Positions 22,136 to 33,459 of a stretch of DNA of 64,000 bases are shown piece after piece. The stretch is from contig OY759225.1 of NCBI GenBank assembly GCA_963662175.1, positions 7,389,107-7,453,106 of the forward strand. The letters run 5' to 3'. Numbering within the stretch: the first letter of the stretch is position 1; each line of letters begins with the position of its first letter. The DNA is from Aradus depressus (lineage: Eukaryota > Arthropoda > Insecta > Hemiptera > Aradidae). The notes under the pieces were generated by a model. It had not been told where the DNA came from. It did not search any database and was given only the letters and a program-made list of their open reading frames with translations. A program made the position numbers and the translations under genes.

Positions 22136-25100
22136 TTACTGTGTGGATAATGGTTGTTTTTGAGGCGCACCTTCCTCCTTCTGGCTGTTGCAGTTTGCGG
22201 TCTCTGTGTACTTGTTGCATCCTCCATTGCAGCCCTTTGTCTCTTCAGCTGCCACCTCAGGCTCCTCTTCCTCTAACACCTCCTCTTCTTCGGCCACTTC
22301 TTCTGGTTCCACCACTTCTTCCTTTAGTTCCGGCACTGTCTCCCTCTTTTCTCTTCTCTTCGCCGACTCCTGCTTCCTCACATCTTCTACCACCACTTCT
22401 TTCTCTACAGGTGCTACAGGCTCCTTTGTCTTCTTCGTCTGTACCACCTTGTTCTTCTTTGTCTCCCTTGCAATTCGTCCTTTCTGTTGTTGTGGTTCAT
22501 CTTTTTTTAAGCTTCCTTCTTGTCCTTTCCTGCCCTTTCCCCCCTTCTTCTTAATCGTTTCAGCATTGATCACCTTCTCCTCCTGCCTGGTTCCTCTCAC
22601 CTCCAAGTTCTCTTTGTTTACACTCCGACTCTTCTTTTCACCTTTCTGCTTCCTACCATCTTCCTTGACGTTTCCTTCTTGACTGCTTATCTTTCCTTCC
22701 TTATTGTTTTTAGTTGTTCCTTCGCTTCGTCTGTAACAAAACAAACGACATTCTTTACATTTGGGCAAAAATAATATTATATTTTGTTTGGGAACCCCGG
22801 GGGAGTTAATTAGTACTGGGGCTGTAGTAACGTGAGAGATTTAAAATGTCCACTACTTTTTTATGCACCAGAATAATCAGAAATCATTCCACGTTTACTT
22901 TCCCCAAAAGTATTCATGAAGAAATTTGACCAGAAAAGTAAGCGTGGTTTCAGGACTTCAGTTTTTGAATCAGATGGTGGCACGATCTTGTGTGTCTCCG
23001 GCAAACTGTAACCACTCCCTTCTATATCCAACCAATATTTCAATTAACACAACTTCATTTACTGGCACAATTCCAACTTTCAAAAGCCCTACGGAAAAGA
23101 CCCGTGCAGCCACAACCTGCGCTTTGAAAAAAAAAAATATATATATTTTTCTGAAAAATCAAGTTCCAGGAACGTCGCCAGAATTTACCTGCTGGGCAGG
23201 GGTCCAAACTGGTGTAATATTTTGGCTTTATATAGACCGGTAGCTCAGTGGTATGCGTGCTTGCTTATAAGCGCAAGATCGCGGGTTCGAAACCCGAGTG
23301 AGGCCCTTAGTTTATTTTATCTAGGAGGTAAAATATACTTAAGCATGCCGGCCTTCGGATGGGACGTTAAGCGATGGTCTCGAGCCTGTACGATGTCAGG
23401 TACTCATTAAAGACCCCTACGCTCTGTGAATAAAAATTTAGGGTAGGTAAAATTTAGGACAGTAGAGTCGGGCTCATGTTCACCGGAGTGACGAAAGAGC
23501 GCTCTGGTTGTTGGCGATATGACATTGTAGTTAAAGCCCGGGCATGAGTCGGAATAACTAATTATATATGTATAATGTTACTACACATTTGTAGTAAATG
23601 TGTGTGTGACTTATTGTATCACAAATAAATATTTTAAATTACATTCACACTATTTCATCTATTTAAATAAAAAGTAATTGATAAAATTTGAAAAGGAATT
23701 TTTTTAATTGACAGATTAACACACAATTAATTAATTAAATAACTTTACTAATAGTTGTAGTTAGACATTTTTGGTTTTGTAACTCATGCCCACTTTGGCC
23801 GGCCTCCACATCATATTGCCTACTACCAGAGCGCCCTTTCATCGCTATGGTGGACATGAGCTCGACACCATAATGTGACTCCTAAATTTTATCAACCCAG
23901 GTTTAGTTACCTAGTGTAGGGGTCTCGAATACCTGACATCGCACTGGCTCAAAGTCCCATCCGAAGGACAGCGTTCTCAACGTTTTTATCAACTTTCCAC
24001 AAAACAAAAACCGGAAGGCTTCAGTCATATATCGAACCCACAATCTTGAGCAGAGTCGGCAAGCATGCAACCGAGTTCAAGGCTCAAAGGTTTTTATTTG
24101 CATTATTTCAAATTCCGTAACATTTGTAATATTTAACTGAAGGAAAATAACTTTTATAATAACTCTTTACTTGTAGAGAGAGCCGGTAGCTCAGTGGTAT
24201 GCGTGCTTGCCTTCTGAGTTCAAGATCGTGGGTTCGAAACCCGGCCGAGGCTCTTAGTTTATTTTATCTGGGAGGTAAAATATACTTAAGCACGCCGTAC
24301 TTCGGATGGGACGCTAAGCGATGGTCCCGAGCCTGTACAATGTCAAATACTCGTTAAAGACCCCCAACCTAGATGAATAAAAATTTAGGGTAGGCAAAAT
24401 TTAGGACTCCCACAGTAGATTCGGTCTCATGTCCACCACTGACGAAAGAGCGCTCTGGTAGTAGGCGATATGACCTCGTAGTTGAAAGCCCGGGGTAATA
24501 ATAACTACCTAACTTTACTTATATAATAAATCTTCCCATCTTAAGTTCATTATATCCATTAACAAATACGCACATACAACAAATACGCAAATTTAAATAC
24601 TGAGTACTTGAAAATTTGAGGAAAAAAATAAGATAAATTCAAAAGCCTGAGTACATTTAATTGTTATATTTCTTATCAGTGACTGCTTTGTGTGTTGAAA
24701 AATTATGTATCTACGATATGAGGTATAATTTACGGTATTTACTTACAAACAACAGGTTTATTTACACTAAAGAAATAGTCATAATGGCGTTATAAGAATG
24801 TTTCATAATATTATTAAATAGTTCCTAGCATTTAATAGGTTAGAAACATAATTTCTTCTTATGAAAATCTTGCGGTAAATAGAATTTTATTGCAGTTTAT
24901 TTGAACAGACAACAATTACTGATAACGTTGTAGTTAGAAGGTAGTTTTTTGTAGATTGCACTTCCCTAAAGGTATAGAATGAGAAATAAAAAAGAACTTC
25001 CCCATAACGAATAAATCAGTTATGTTTCCGCTCTCCCTCCAATACCAATTTTTGTGCTAAAAATTGATAGTTGACTTAGGTATGGGCTTCTGACTCCTCA

Positions 25101-28100
25101 TACTTATTTTTGATTCGATACATTCATTTCATCGGCAGTTTTTTAATTGAGCAACTCTTCCCTTGGACCGATTGTGCTAAAAATCAAAATGTCTTATCCA
25201 TATAGGGTTCTGGAAACTAACATAAAATTTCATGTCGATACAAATTTCATGATTGATGATAAACAATCAATGGATCGACACGATTACAAAAGTGATTCCA
25301 GAACCCTCTAATGACGACAACTATTGATTTTCAGCCAAATCTAGCAAGGGGAAGGGGGGATTAGAGAAGAGGCTTAACTCAAAAACTTTGTAATGAAATT
25401 TCAATTTGAAGTCAAAACCCAAAAAGGACCTGTCAAATCGGCCGAAGAGGTTAGTTAGTAATTGTAATTCATGTCCGGGCTGGTACAAGGTCATATCGCC
25501 TACTACTAGAGCGCTCTTTCACTCTGGTGGACATGAGCCCGACTCTGCAGTTTGAGTCCTAAATTTTACCTATCTAGGTTTATTCACCTAGGTTAGGCGT
25601 ATTTATCGACTATCTGAAATTGACCATCCCCTCACGTCCCGTCCGGAGGCGCGATTTTGAGCTCTTAAATATAATATATTGTTTCACATAAGATATATAA
25701 AACACATGAGTTTATTTGAAGCATTTAACGGGACATTAATGTATTCTACTTTATTTTTGTAATGAGCATGACTGTAATCATTTTGATTGTTGCTTCTGTG
25801 TGGAGGATAACGATGTTATCATGTACAGCCAGGGGCGTGGCCAGAGGAAAAAACCAAGATGAAAATGAAATAAACTAAAAAAATAGGTTTTATTAAAAAT
25901 GGATTGCTTGCAAGTTACCAATAGGATCTTCAAATTTCCCGTGCGTCTGGTTCCTAAATCAGCAATCAGCTGTTACAAAATGTACATGTACAAAACAAGT
26001 CATATTACATTTATTTAAATATATATGCATTCGATTATTTCATTTCCTCGCTTAAAATCGTCATTTATGTTATATTTTATACTCTTAAAGCTGATTTACA
26101 TGCGCAGTAAAAATGCACGCTATTGGATGTGAGTCATTTAATTCTAAAAGCACAGAAACCACAGCGTGCATTTGCTGCTCCTGCACTTTGCATTTTTGCT
26201 GCTCATCTAAAGTCAACTTAAGTATTACAGTCAGTGGTTACCTCAGGTGGAGCTTCTAGAGGTCCGAGACTCCCAAATTAATAACAAAAAGTCTGCAACG
26301 CTAACCGCGGAAACTGCGGGCTGTGCCCCCACCCTCGTAGCCTAACCCCCCCCCCCCCCCCCCTGCTCAAAATCCTGGCTACGCCCCAGTGTACAGCTAC
26401 TTCAGTTGGAGGAAAATTAAAATGTATTCTCTAGTTTGTTAATAAACAATATCATTTTATTTGTGAATTATTTTCAATAAAGAGATGAAAATAGATAAAT
26501 TACTATAATATACCCACTAAAACTCTAATAACTGCCGTTGTAAAAAGTGTATTGACATGAAATTTTATATGTAAATTCAAAATCATATAAGAACGACACT
26601 TATTAAATTTCAGCGGAATTAGCTGAAGAGGAGGGGAAAAGAATCAGAGGGCGGTTCAACTTAAAAATCTTCATAACTGCCGATGTAATAAATGTATCAA
26701 CATGAAACTTAATATTTAAATTTAAAATCTTATAAGGATGGCACCTATTAATTTTCCGCGCATTCAGTCAAAGGTAATAGGGGTAACCAGAGAAGAGGGA
26801 CTCGATAAGCCACTATGTAAGTCAAATATTGAGTTTTAACGCAAATGGTCGATTGGCTTTGGAGGGAGAGTGGAAACTTAATTGATTAATTCTTGCAGTG
26901 GAAGTACATAGCCGGTGATTGACCGACGACTTTCTATATATATTTTTTTTTTTTTTTTTTTTTTTATGTACGATGCATATTAGCCATGTTACTGTCTTAT
27001 CAAGCTATTTACGACATCCATGGCCCCGGGAGGGAGTTCTATCTACGAAATAAAACTCACTCCCGGACGGGATTTGAACCCACAAACCATAGTGAGAGCA
27101 AAGCCCTACGCTTTAGCCCGCACGGCCACCATGGCTCCCGAATATTTACTATGAATGTTTCTTCTGTGAGGAGGAAAACGATGCTACTTCCGTTGGAGAA
27201 AAATTGTTTTATTCCTTAGTTTGTTAATAAACAATATTTTATTTGTGAAATATTTTCAATAAAAATATGAAAATTGATAAAATACTGTAATATATTCCGG
27301 GATAGTAAAAATAAATAATTGATCATGATCTCTTCATAGTGAGCTGTTGTGCTGCTACTTACATTTTGGTCTCCTTGTTCTTGGACGGACTTCTCTTCTG
27401 TTTCTTTGCCTCCGCCGAGTCCAGGATGAGAGCCACGGACACCAGGAGGGTGAGGGCGAGCACCAGCTTCAGATGACTACAAATCATAACAAAAACCTTT
27501 ATATCTTTCTATATGAGAAGCACTTCAAGAAGAAATTAATGTACTTATTCGCAAAAGTCATCCAGAAATTACGTAACATATCGTCGGCCTGAACGTGATA
27601 CCTCGTAAGCGACATTTTTACCAAAAAAAAAAAAAAATTCTTTTGATCTAGTGGGACCTCGTATACGACATAAAACGAAAAAAACATGAAATACTGTTTG
27701 AAGAACCGTACCTTGCAAAAGAAATGGGAACGAAATTCTTGTGAAACCTCCTAACTCCGTCAAGTATATTAATTCTTTACTTGGATTTGGAAACTAGCTT
27801 AAAAACAATTCATGGCATGCACTACGTGGTCATATCGCCTACTACCAGAGCGCTCTTTTGTCACTCTGGTGGGCATGAGCCCGACTCTTCTGAGGGAGTC
27901 CTAAATATTGCCTACCCTAAATTTTTATTCACTTAGGGCAGGGGTCTTTAACGAGTACCTGACATCGTACAGACTCGGGACCATCGCTTAACGACCAATC
28001 CGAAGGACGGCGTCCTTAAGTTTATTTTACCTCCAATATAAAATAAACTAAGGGCCTCAGCCGGGTTTCAAACCTACGTTGTTGAGCTCAGAAGGCAAGC

Positions 28101-29069
28101 AAGCATACCACTGAGCTACCGGCGCCCTCTAATCTAACTTCTGAATCGTCATACTAACTGCAATAAACCGAAAGTTGCATTTTACTTCTCCAGCTATACA
28201 AAGTATACGGGGAGTTATGTAATCGGTCAAAAATTCGATACATAGTTTTCAATTAAATTTCATGTTTCCCAGCATCCACATTCCAAATATGAAGAAAAAA
28301 AATTGTTGTGTGTGAACAAGATAACTACGGGAATAAACGTATTGACATGCAATTTTATATGTGAATCCAGAATCTTCTATCGATGATACCTATGGATTTT
28401 CAGCCAAATCGCCAGAAGGGAAGACGGGGTTTAGGGGAAAGGCTTTGTTCAAAAACACTAATAATTGCAGTTCTAATGAATGTGTCGACACAAAATTTCG
28501 TATGTGAATACAAAATCCCATTAGGGATGTCACTTATTAATTTTCAGCGAAATTAATAAGTGACATCAATGAGGACATAACCAGTCAAATTTCAGCGATC
28601 TAGGCCGAAGAGAGGGATGGAAGTTCAGAGGAGGGGGCTTAATTCGATAACCCAATAACTACCGATGTAATTAATTTATCGGCACTAAATTTAGTATGAG
28701 GTGCCTCTATGTAAGTCAACACTTGTATATTAGCGCAAATGGTCGATTGGTTTTGGAGGGGGAGCGAAAAGTTAATTGATTAATTCGTTCTGGGGAGGTA
28801 CATCAGTGAATCACCGACGAAATTTTTCTCTCAAATCCACTCCGACTGATCGTATTTTTTGGCCTTTAATATGATTATAACTTGCACATATAAGAATAAA
28901 AAAGTATAGGTAATTATAGTTTTATTTTCTGAGTGGTTTGAACCTAATATAATTTTTGTGTATGTAATAAATAATCATAAATAAAATGTAATCATAGAAA
29001 TCATATAATAATTATTATTGTCTACTTGTAAGTATCGTATTTTAATAGAGATTTAGCCTACCTTGCCAT
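22136..29069 (-). CDS. Secreted Lys/Glu-rich protein, unknown function (3 exons), paralogue of 15701-18058
   Basis: Exons, in transcript order: 29069-29062 (ATGGCAAG), 27476-27363 and 22730-22136. GT-AG joins keep frame for 238 codons plus stop. Residues 1-26 are a signal peptide (MASHLK, then LVLALTLLVSVALIL, ending SAEA). The mature part starts KKQKRSPSKNK. Exon 3 encodes about 198 residues of charged low-complexity sequence. It is Lys-rich at first (GEKKSRSVNKENLEVR, KKKGGKGRKGQEG), then Glu-rich (EEVAEEEEVLEEEEPEVAAEE). A short Cys-containing tail follows (KGCNGGCNKY, ANCNSQ), ending PLSTQ. Exons 1 and 2 and the promoter are close to the plus-strand gene; exon 3 is not. The 4.6 kb second intron holds SINEs, a hAT MITE and monomer repeats. 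A secreted matrix, salivary or gland product is possible but unproven. Confidence 0.72.
23234..23560 (+). mobile_element. tRNA-derived SINE, family A, near full length
   Basis: Head GACCGGTAGCTCAGTGGTAT, B box GGGTTCGAAACCC, tail GGGCATGAGTCGGAATAACT. Lies in intron 2 of the minus-strand secreted-protein gene. Confidence 0.92.
23773..24086 (-). mobile_element. tRNA-derived SINE, family A, diverged
   Basis: Reverse copy from AACTCATGCCCACTTTGGCC to a decayed head near GCAACCGAGTTCAAGGCTC. Confidence 0.85.
24177..24507 (+). mobile_element. tRNA-derived SINE, family A, near full length
   Basis: Head GAGCCGGTAGCTCAGTGG, B box GGGTTCGAAACCC, tail GCCCGGGGTAATAATAACTA. Confidence 0.92.
24508..24984. 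other. Intronic, no feature recognised
   Basis: AT-rich sequence in intron 2 of the minus-strand secreted-protein gene. Confidence 0.4.
24985..25440. repeat. Monomer-built interspersed element, locally inverted
   Basis: Begins forward (ACTTCCCCATAACGAATAAA, GTTTCCGCTCTCCCTCC) and turns to reverse sense near 25265 (CAAAAGTGATTCCAGAACCC). The junction has short palindromes around AATCAATGGATCG. Confidence 0.75.
25451..25662 (-). mobile_element. tRNA-derived SINE, family A, 5'-truncated
   Basis: Body and tail only, diverged. Ends near GGCGCGATTTTGAGCTC. Confidence 0.75.
25830..26389. mobile_element. hAT-type MITE, 560 bp, 8-bp target duplication
   Basis: Terminal inverted repeats are CAGGGGCGTGGCCAGAGG (left) and CCTGGCTACGCCCCAG (right). 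They are flanked by the direct repeat TGTACAGC at 25822-25829 and 26390-26397. Eight-bp duplications and CAGGG(G) termini are typical of hAT elements. It has no transposase and contains a poly-C run near its right end. A second copy is at 34304-34956. Confidence 0.93.
26510..26940 (-). repeat. Monomer-built interspersed element
   Basis: Reverse sense, three monomers: TAATAACTGCCGTTGTAAAA, then TTCATAACTGCCGATGTAAT. Ends with the AATTAATTCTTGCAGTGG-type terminus. Confidence 0.85.
26943..27141 (-). mobile_element. Second tRNA-derived SINE (family B), poly(A)-tailed
   Basis: The minus strand starts GGGAGCCATGGTGGCCGTGC. A tRNA-like head follows, with an A-box-like TGGCCGTGCGG and a B-box-like GGGTTCAAATCCC, like class II (Leu/Ser) tRNAs. 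About 90 bp of body comes next, then a poly(A) tail (poly-T at 26948-26965 on the plus strand). Its head is unrelated to SINE family A. One copy in the window. Confidence 0.8.
27142..27362. repeat. Downstream copy of a direct segmental duplication
   Basis: 27150-27290 matches the sequence flanking the hAT MITE (25785-25829 joined to 26398-26500). Shared blocks include TAGTTTGTTAATAAACAAT and ATTTTCAATAAA. Confidence 0.75.
27477..27810. other. Intron 1 of the minus-strand secreted-protein gene, left part
   Basis: Contains poly-A near 27630 and nothing recognisable as coding. Confidence 0.35.
27811..28129 (-). mobile_element. tRNA-derived SINE, family A, near full length
   Basis: Reverse copy ending at the head complement CTGAGCTACCGGCGCCCTC. 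In intron 1 of the minus-strand secreted-protein gene, same strand as the gene. Confidence 0.92.
28190..28855 (-). repeat. Monomer-built interspersed element, long copy
   Basis: Starts CTTCTCCAGCTATACAAAGT and passes through three monomers. It holds a local inverted duplication near 28530-28570 (AATTTTCAGCGAAATTAATA) and ends AATTAATTCGTTCTGGGGAG. Confidence 0.88.
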
Positions 29070-29235
29070 GACGTGAAGCAGAGTTGGTAGTCCGCTAGAC
29101 TGAAGAGATGTTCTGTGTACAGTCTGTTAAGGATTACCACACTATCAGTATTTATATATAAAGTGTCGTCATTCTCAAAACTAGTTTTTCGACAAAATAC
29201 ACAAACTCAACCAATCAGACCCACCCTCGAGAGAT
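29070..29235 (-). promoter_or_regulatory. TATA-containing promoter and 5' UTR of the minus-strand secreted-protein gene
   Basis: TATAAATA (minus strand, 29156-29149) lies 80 bp before the ATG. CCTTAACAGACTGTACAC follows. The sequence is aligned without large gaps with 15541-15700. Confidence 0.75.
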
Positions 29236-29910
29236 AACATAAATTTATTCAACATAACACTTTACACAATTATTTATTTAGGAAATTTTATAATTGACGA
29301 CATCATATATAAGTATCGCGAAGTACTTCAATTAGAAGTAAATAATTTATATTAAACATATTTAATAATATATATAATTAATGAAAATACAATTGCAAGT
29401 ATATTTACCTCCATTTGAATGTTTGAACGAATTCACGAATAAGTGACATTATGGTAGCAGAAACAGATAAAGTTATTACTAATCTATTAATATCAGTAAA
29501 TATTTCAAAATGTTTTAATATTTTAGAAAATATTTTAAAATTTTTGACTTAATATTATTTCTTATGTGATAGTAAGATGTGGGACGAGATTTCTCATAGA
29601 AATAAGAGTAAAATTATAAAACTAAGTTAATTTTATAATTTTTATCTTGTTACTCTGTACCCTGATGCTTTAAGAGTTATTTATACTTTTTATTATTTGT
29701 ATATTTTATTATTCTATGATAGATGAACCACTGATGATGACGCTGTTGCGTCGAAAACCGGTTCTGTAATAAAATAAAAGTGAGAAGACAATGTCTTTTA
29801 TTTCTATGAGTAATATTATTTCTTCCTAATTTCGTATCTAATCTACTTACATCTTATACTCAATAAGTTTAAAATTTTTAGTTTAGAAGCAAACTTTGAC
29901 TAATATTAGT
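29236..29910. other. Intergenic with one CTGANGA-hairpin-GAAA motif
   Basis: CTGATGA at 29731-29737, a GACGC/GCGTC hairpin and GAAAAC at 29753-29758, followed by GTAATAAAATAAAAG. Probably the end of a repeat. The rest is AT-rich and unassigned. Confidence 0.45.
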
Positions 29911-30168
29911 AGTTAATTAGTTATTGTGACCCGGCTTTAACTACATGGTCATATTCGCCTACTACCAGAGCGCTCTTTCGTTGCTTTGATGGGCAAGTGC
30001 TATTGGAGATATTGCCTATCCAGGTTTATTCAAATGGGACCATGTACAGGCTCGGGACCATCTCAAATAAGAGGTTTCACAACCCAGAAAAAAAAGTAAA
30101 AGCCTTGGTCGAGTTTTGGACCTGCGATCTTGAGCTCAGAAGGCAAGTATGCTCCTCTGAGCTATCCC
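29911..30168 (-). mobile_element. tRNA-derived SINE, family A, decayed
   Basis: Recognisable by CTACTACCAGAGCGCTCTTT and the final CTTGAGCTCAGAAGGCAAG. The middle has deletions. Confidence 0.7.
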
Positions 30169-30234
30169 TTTGTATTTTTTACAAATAAAAAAATCGTTAA
30201 AATTGATTTTGTTTTAATATTTTAAACCCTATTA

Positions 30235-30550
30235 TCTCTGCAGCTATACGAAGTTTATTAGGGAAAGTTATGAAATTGACTAGAAATTCAATCTTGAGTT
30301 TTCTCTGGAATTTCATGTTTTACCGACTCTCTGATTCCAAAAGAAAAAAAAATTCTTGTCTGTCACCGTAATTCCCGATAGAATGAATATATCGACACGA
30401 AATTTAAAATACTAGGATTCAAAGTCTCAACATCTCATACATATCATGATTTTCAATCAAATTGGTTAGTTTCAGAGGGAGAGAGAAAACTTCGTTAATT
30501 CGCTCTGGAAAAATACATTGCCAGAAATAGATTACCGCCCAAGTCGGATA
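30235..30550 (-). repeat. Monomer-built interspersed element, partial
   Basis: Starts TGCAGCTATACGAAGTTTAT. Contains ATAGAATGAATATATCGACA and ends near TTAATTCGCTCTGG. Confidence 0.75.
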
Positions 30551-31455
30551 TAATCAGGTCAAAATAGCTCGATGTTACGATGTTGACGTAGTTGGAATCA
30601 AAATGGTTCAAGTTTCGTTAAGTTCATAATCGGGTACAAAAATGATAGTTCTGTTCAGGAAAAAAAGTTGTACAAATGAAATCCTAGCCAGTGCTGAGAT
30701 CTAGTGGCAAATCACTTATACCATTTTGGTGACGAACAAGTAACTTAAAACATTTCAATAGTGACCTTTAAATTAAGATTTTTATTCAATTTTATGGTTT
30801 GCTAACAGCAACTTTCACCATAGAAGCAGAAGACAAAATATTTCCAGTTCCGATAAATTATATATTTTTTTAAAATCAGTGAAGAACTTATTGCACAGTT
30901 TCTTCAGTTTTAAAAATGTAATTTTGATTCTAACTCCGTCTTATGTCAAGTTTTAAATAATTGTTTACAAACAATGCTAATTTTGAAACTACCGTTCGAA
31001 TGAATGAGTAGAACTGGGGAAGTAAAACGATTTTTAATCAAACTGAGCATCACAATAATAATTATTGTTTTAAATATCTTATTTCATTAATTCGGTTTGG
31101 TGACGTTATCTGCTGATCGCTTTTCAGACTTCTAATGGAGATAGACTTGGTACATATCCCTCGTTCCAGTGACAATACAATATACCAACATTTTAGCCAG
31201 ATCAGTCGAGCGGTTCACCGTACATCCGTTGCATGTCATATATCATGTAATTTTTTTTTCAAATAGCACAATCAGATGTTCCTCTCTGTGAAGCTATACA
31301 ACCACCTACCTAACTGAGCAATCAGGACGAGAAACCTTTTTAATAAAGCTATAGTGGACATTATATCAAATTGCTTCTATAATGTTCAGGAATATTTACA
31401 ATTTAAATTTGATTTTTTTTTTTAAATTCTGTTTTGACGTGCCAGATGCCATATC
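30551..31455. other. Intergenic, no feature recognised
   Basis: AT-rich and without a supportable ORF or repeat. Confidence 0.4.
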
Positions 31456-31884
31456 CAGTGGCGGCGAGTGGAGCCTAAATTGGGGGTGGGGCAGGAATAC
31501 CCCCCAGCTGACGGAGTAGTCCGGGGGCCCTCCCCCGGAAAATTTATTTCAAAATTGGTGCAATTTAGTGGGTTTTTAAAGCGATCTAGATACACAATTT
31601 TGTATCAGCACACGTAGTTTTATTTAGTAAAACACCTAGTTTACCTGAAGTTACTAAAGAACTTACTCTATACAATATTATGTTATCATTGCTATTTTGT
31701 TCTTTGTAACTTGTTTATTACATCATGCACCATTATAATTCATGATGACTATTATCAATAAATAAATATTTTATTTACATTTTTGAGGCAGTCAAATGTT
31801 AAATTTGAAAAACCATTTAAGTGCTTCCTCAAAAAGCGGGGGGGGGGGGGGGGGGGGCGACCGCCCCCCGAGTCGCCGCCACTG
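31456..31884. mobile_element. hAT-type MITE, 429 bp, 8-bp target duplication
   Basis: The ends are CAGTGGCGGCGA and TCGCCGCCACTG, flanked by the direct repeat GCCATATC (31448-31455 and 31885-31892). It carries a poly-G run next to the right end. No transposase. Confidence 0.93.
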
Positions 31885-33459
31885 GCCATATCATAACTTA
31901 GCACTGATCCAATAAATATAACTGCAGTCATGATGTTGCATTACATGTTGCCATTTCCTTTCATAACTATTTATTTACTTCAACTAATTTTAGTTAATTT
32001 AAATTGTTTGGAATGATATTTACCTATTTGGCAAGTATCGGCCTTAAGCCATAAATAAATGGTGGAGTTTTTTTTCCCAGACATATTGAAGAATCATTAC
32101 TTGTCATACATGATGTACAAAATATCAAATTGTTTGGTTATTTAAAGATTATTTTAAAGCTTCATACCAGCGGAAACTTTTGTAAACAAATAAAGATATA
32201 TTAGGGAATAACAAAAAATCACAATCAAAATTATATTTTACAAATAATAAAATACAATAAAATTAAAATTACATTTTATTTCAAATAATTTTATTCTCCA
32301 TAAAATAATATAGATCAGATAATCTGTATACTACACATAGAGAAAAACAATAGTCTGTAATAAACAATGGTATATTAACAGTCTAATTCCAATAACTGGT
32401 ATCTGCAAATGTTTAAATAATGAGGATATTACGCCGGATGGGAGAAAAACAAGGTTCCTTGCACTAATTTGAAATACCCGAATGTATCCGGAACTAGACA
32501 AAGCGTATCATTTTCACATTGAGTAAAGCGAAAATTCAAAAAGCTCTTGAAGAACTTCAAATCAGTAAAGTAGAGAAAAACTCAGTTCCATCCCCCACCT
32601 ACTGTATGGCCTGCTTTTCCGGGGTGTAGTTGTAGAGAAGAAGACACCTCCGGATCATGGCTAATACAAATGATCATTGCAGACCTCTTCTTGAAGGGTT
32701 TACTTTTCGCTAGGGAGAACTACAGAGACACAGGTGGGCGCGGCATAGTCTCAGAAGACAGGAGGACCTCACTTCACAACACTGCTAAATCAAGTGGAGG
32801 AGTTCTGTCGAGAAAATTAATAAAATTCCTAGCTCCATCAAAAGTCATAAACACAGTTTTTGAAAAATAATTGTTTAAATATTTTAAATAACAAATTATA
32901 ACTTGAATTAAATGTTATTTCAGGAATGAATGAATTTCGGTCTATGAAGATGCTTATTCTGGGATTTTCGAAAGAGCTTCCCATGCTTATGAAGTCTTGA
33001 AAGACTGGCAATCTTTTATATAAGTTTTACCTTTTTCTATCGAAAAACCTCTGTAGTGTTTATTTTTTTCTTTGTTAATGTAAATTTTTTTACAAAGTAT
33101 TATATTAAAGTTGGCAGTTTTGATCCTTTCATATTTACATTAATTAAAAAGTAATGGTTGAATTTTCGCACTGTCTTAGCTCTCGCATTAAATAGGGTTC
33201 ATGCATTAACAGGGAAAGCTATTGGAGGGTCAATATATTATTCTTTCGGATACACAATATGAAAATGAATAACTTGAATTTGACGAATTAAATTTGGCTG
33301 AACTAAAATTATTATTATTTGTTAACAGCACAGTTTCTCAAATTATCTCTTGTAGACGAATCTCTATTAAAATTATCATTTTGCAAATAGAGACTATTAG
33401 AATTATGATTCTTGAAAATACTTTAAAATAGATGAATATCTGAGTGTGATGGAAGATAT
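31885..33459. other. 3' flank of SF3A1; no further gene recognised
   Basis: A 66-codon ORF at 32670-32870 has no recognisable domain. TTTATT (AATAAA on the minus strand) occurs near 33060, a candidate distal poly(A) signal for SF3A1. No repeat family assigned. Confidence 0.35.

Noticed and set aside
22141..22682. Plus-strand ORFs rich in Ser, Leu and Pro over the secreted-protein exon
   Set aside because: They are shadows of the Lys/Glu-rich exon on the minus strand, which has signal peptide, promoter and in-phase exons.
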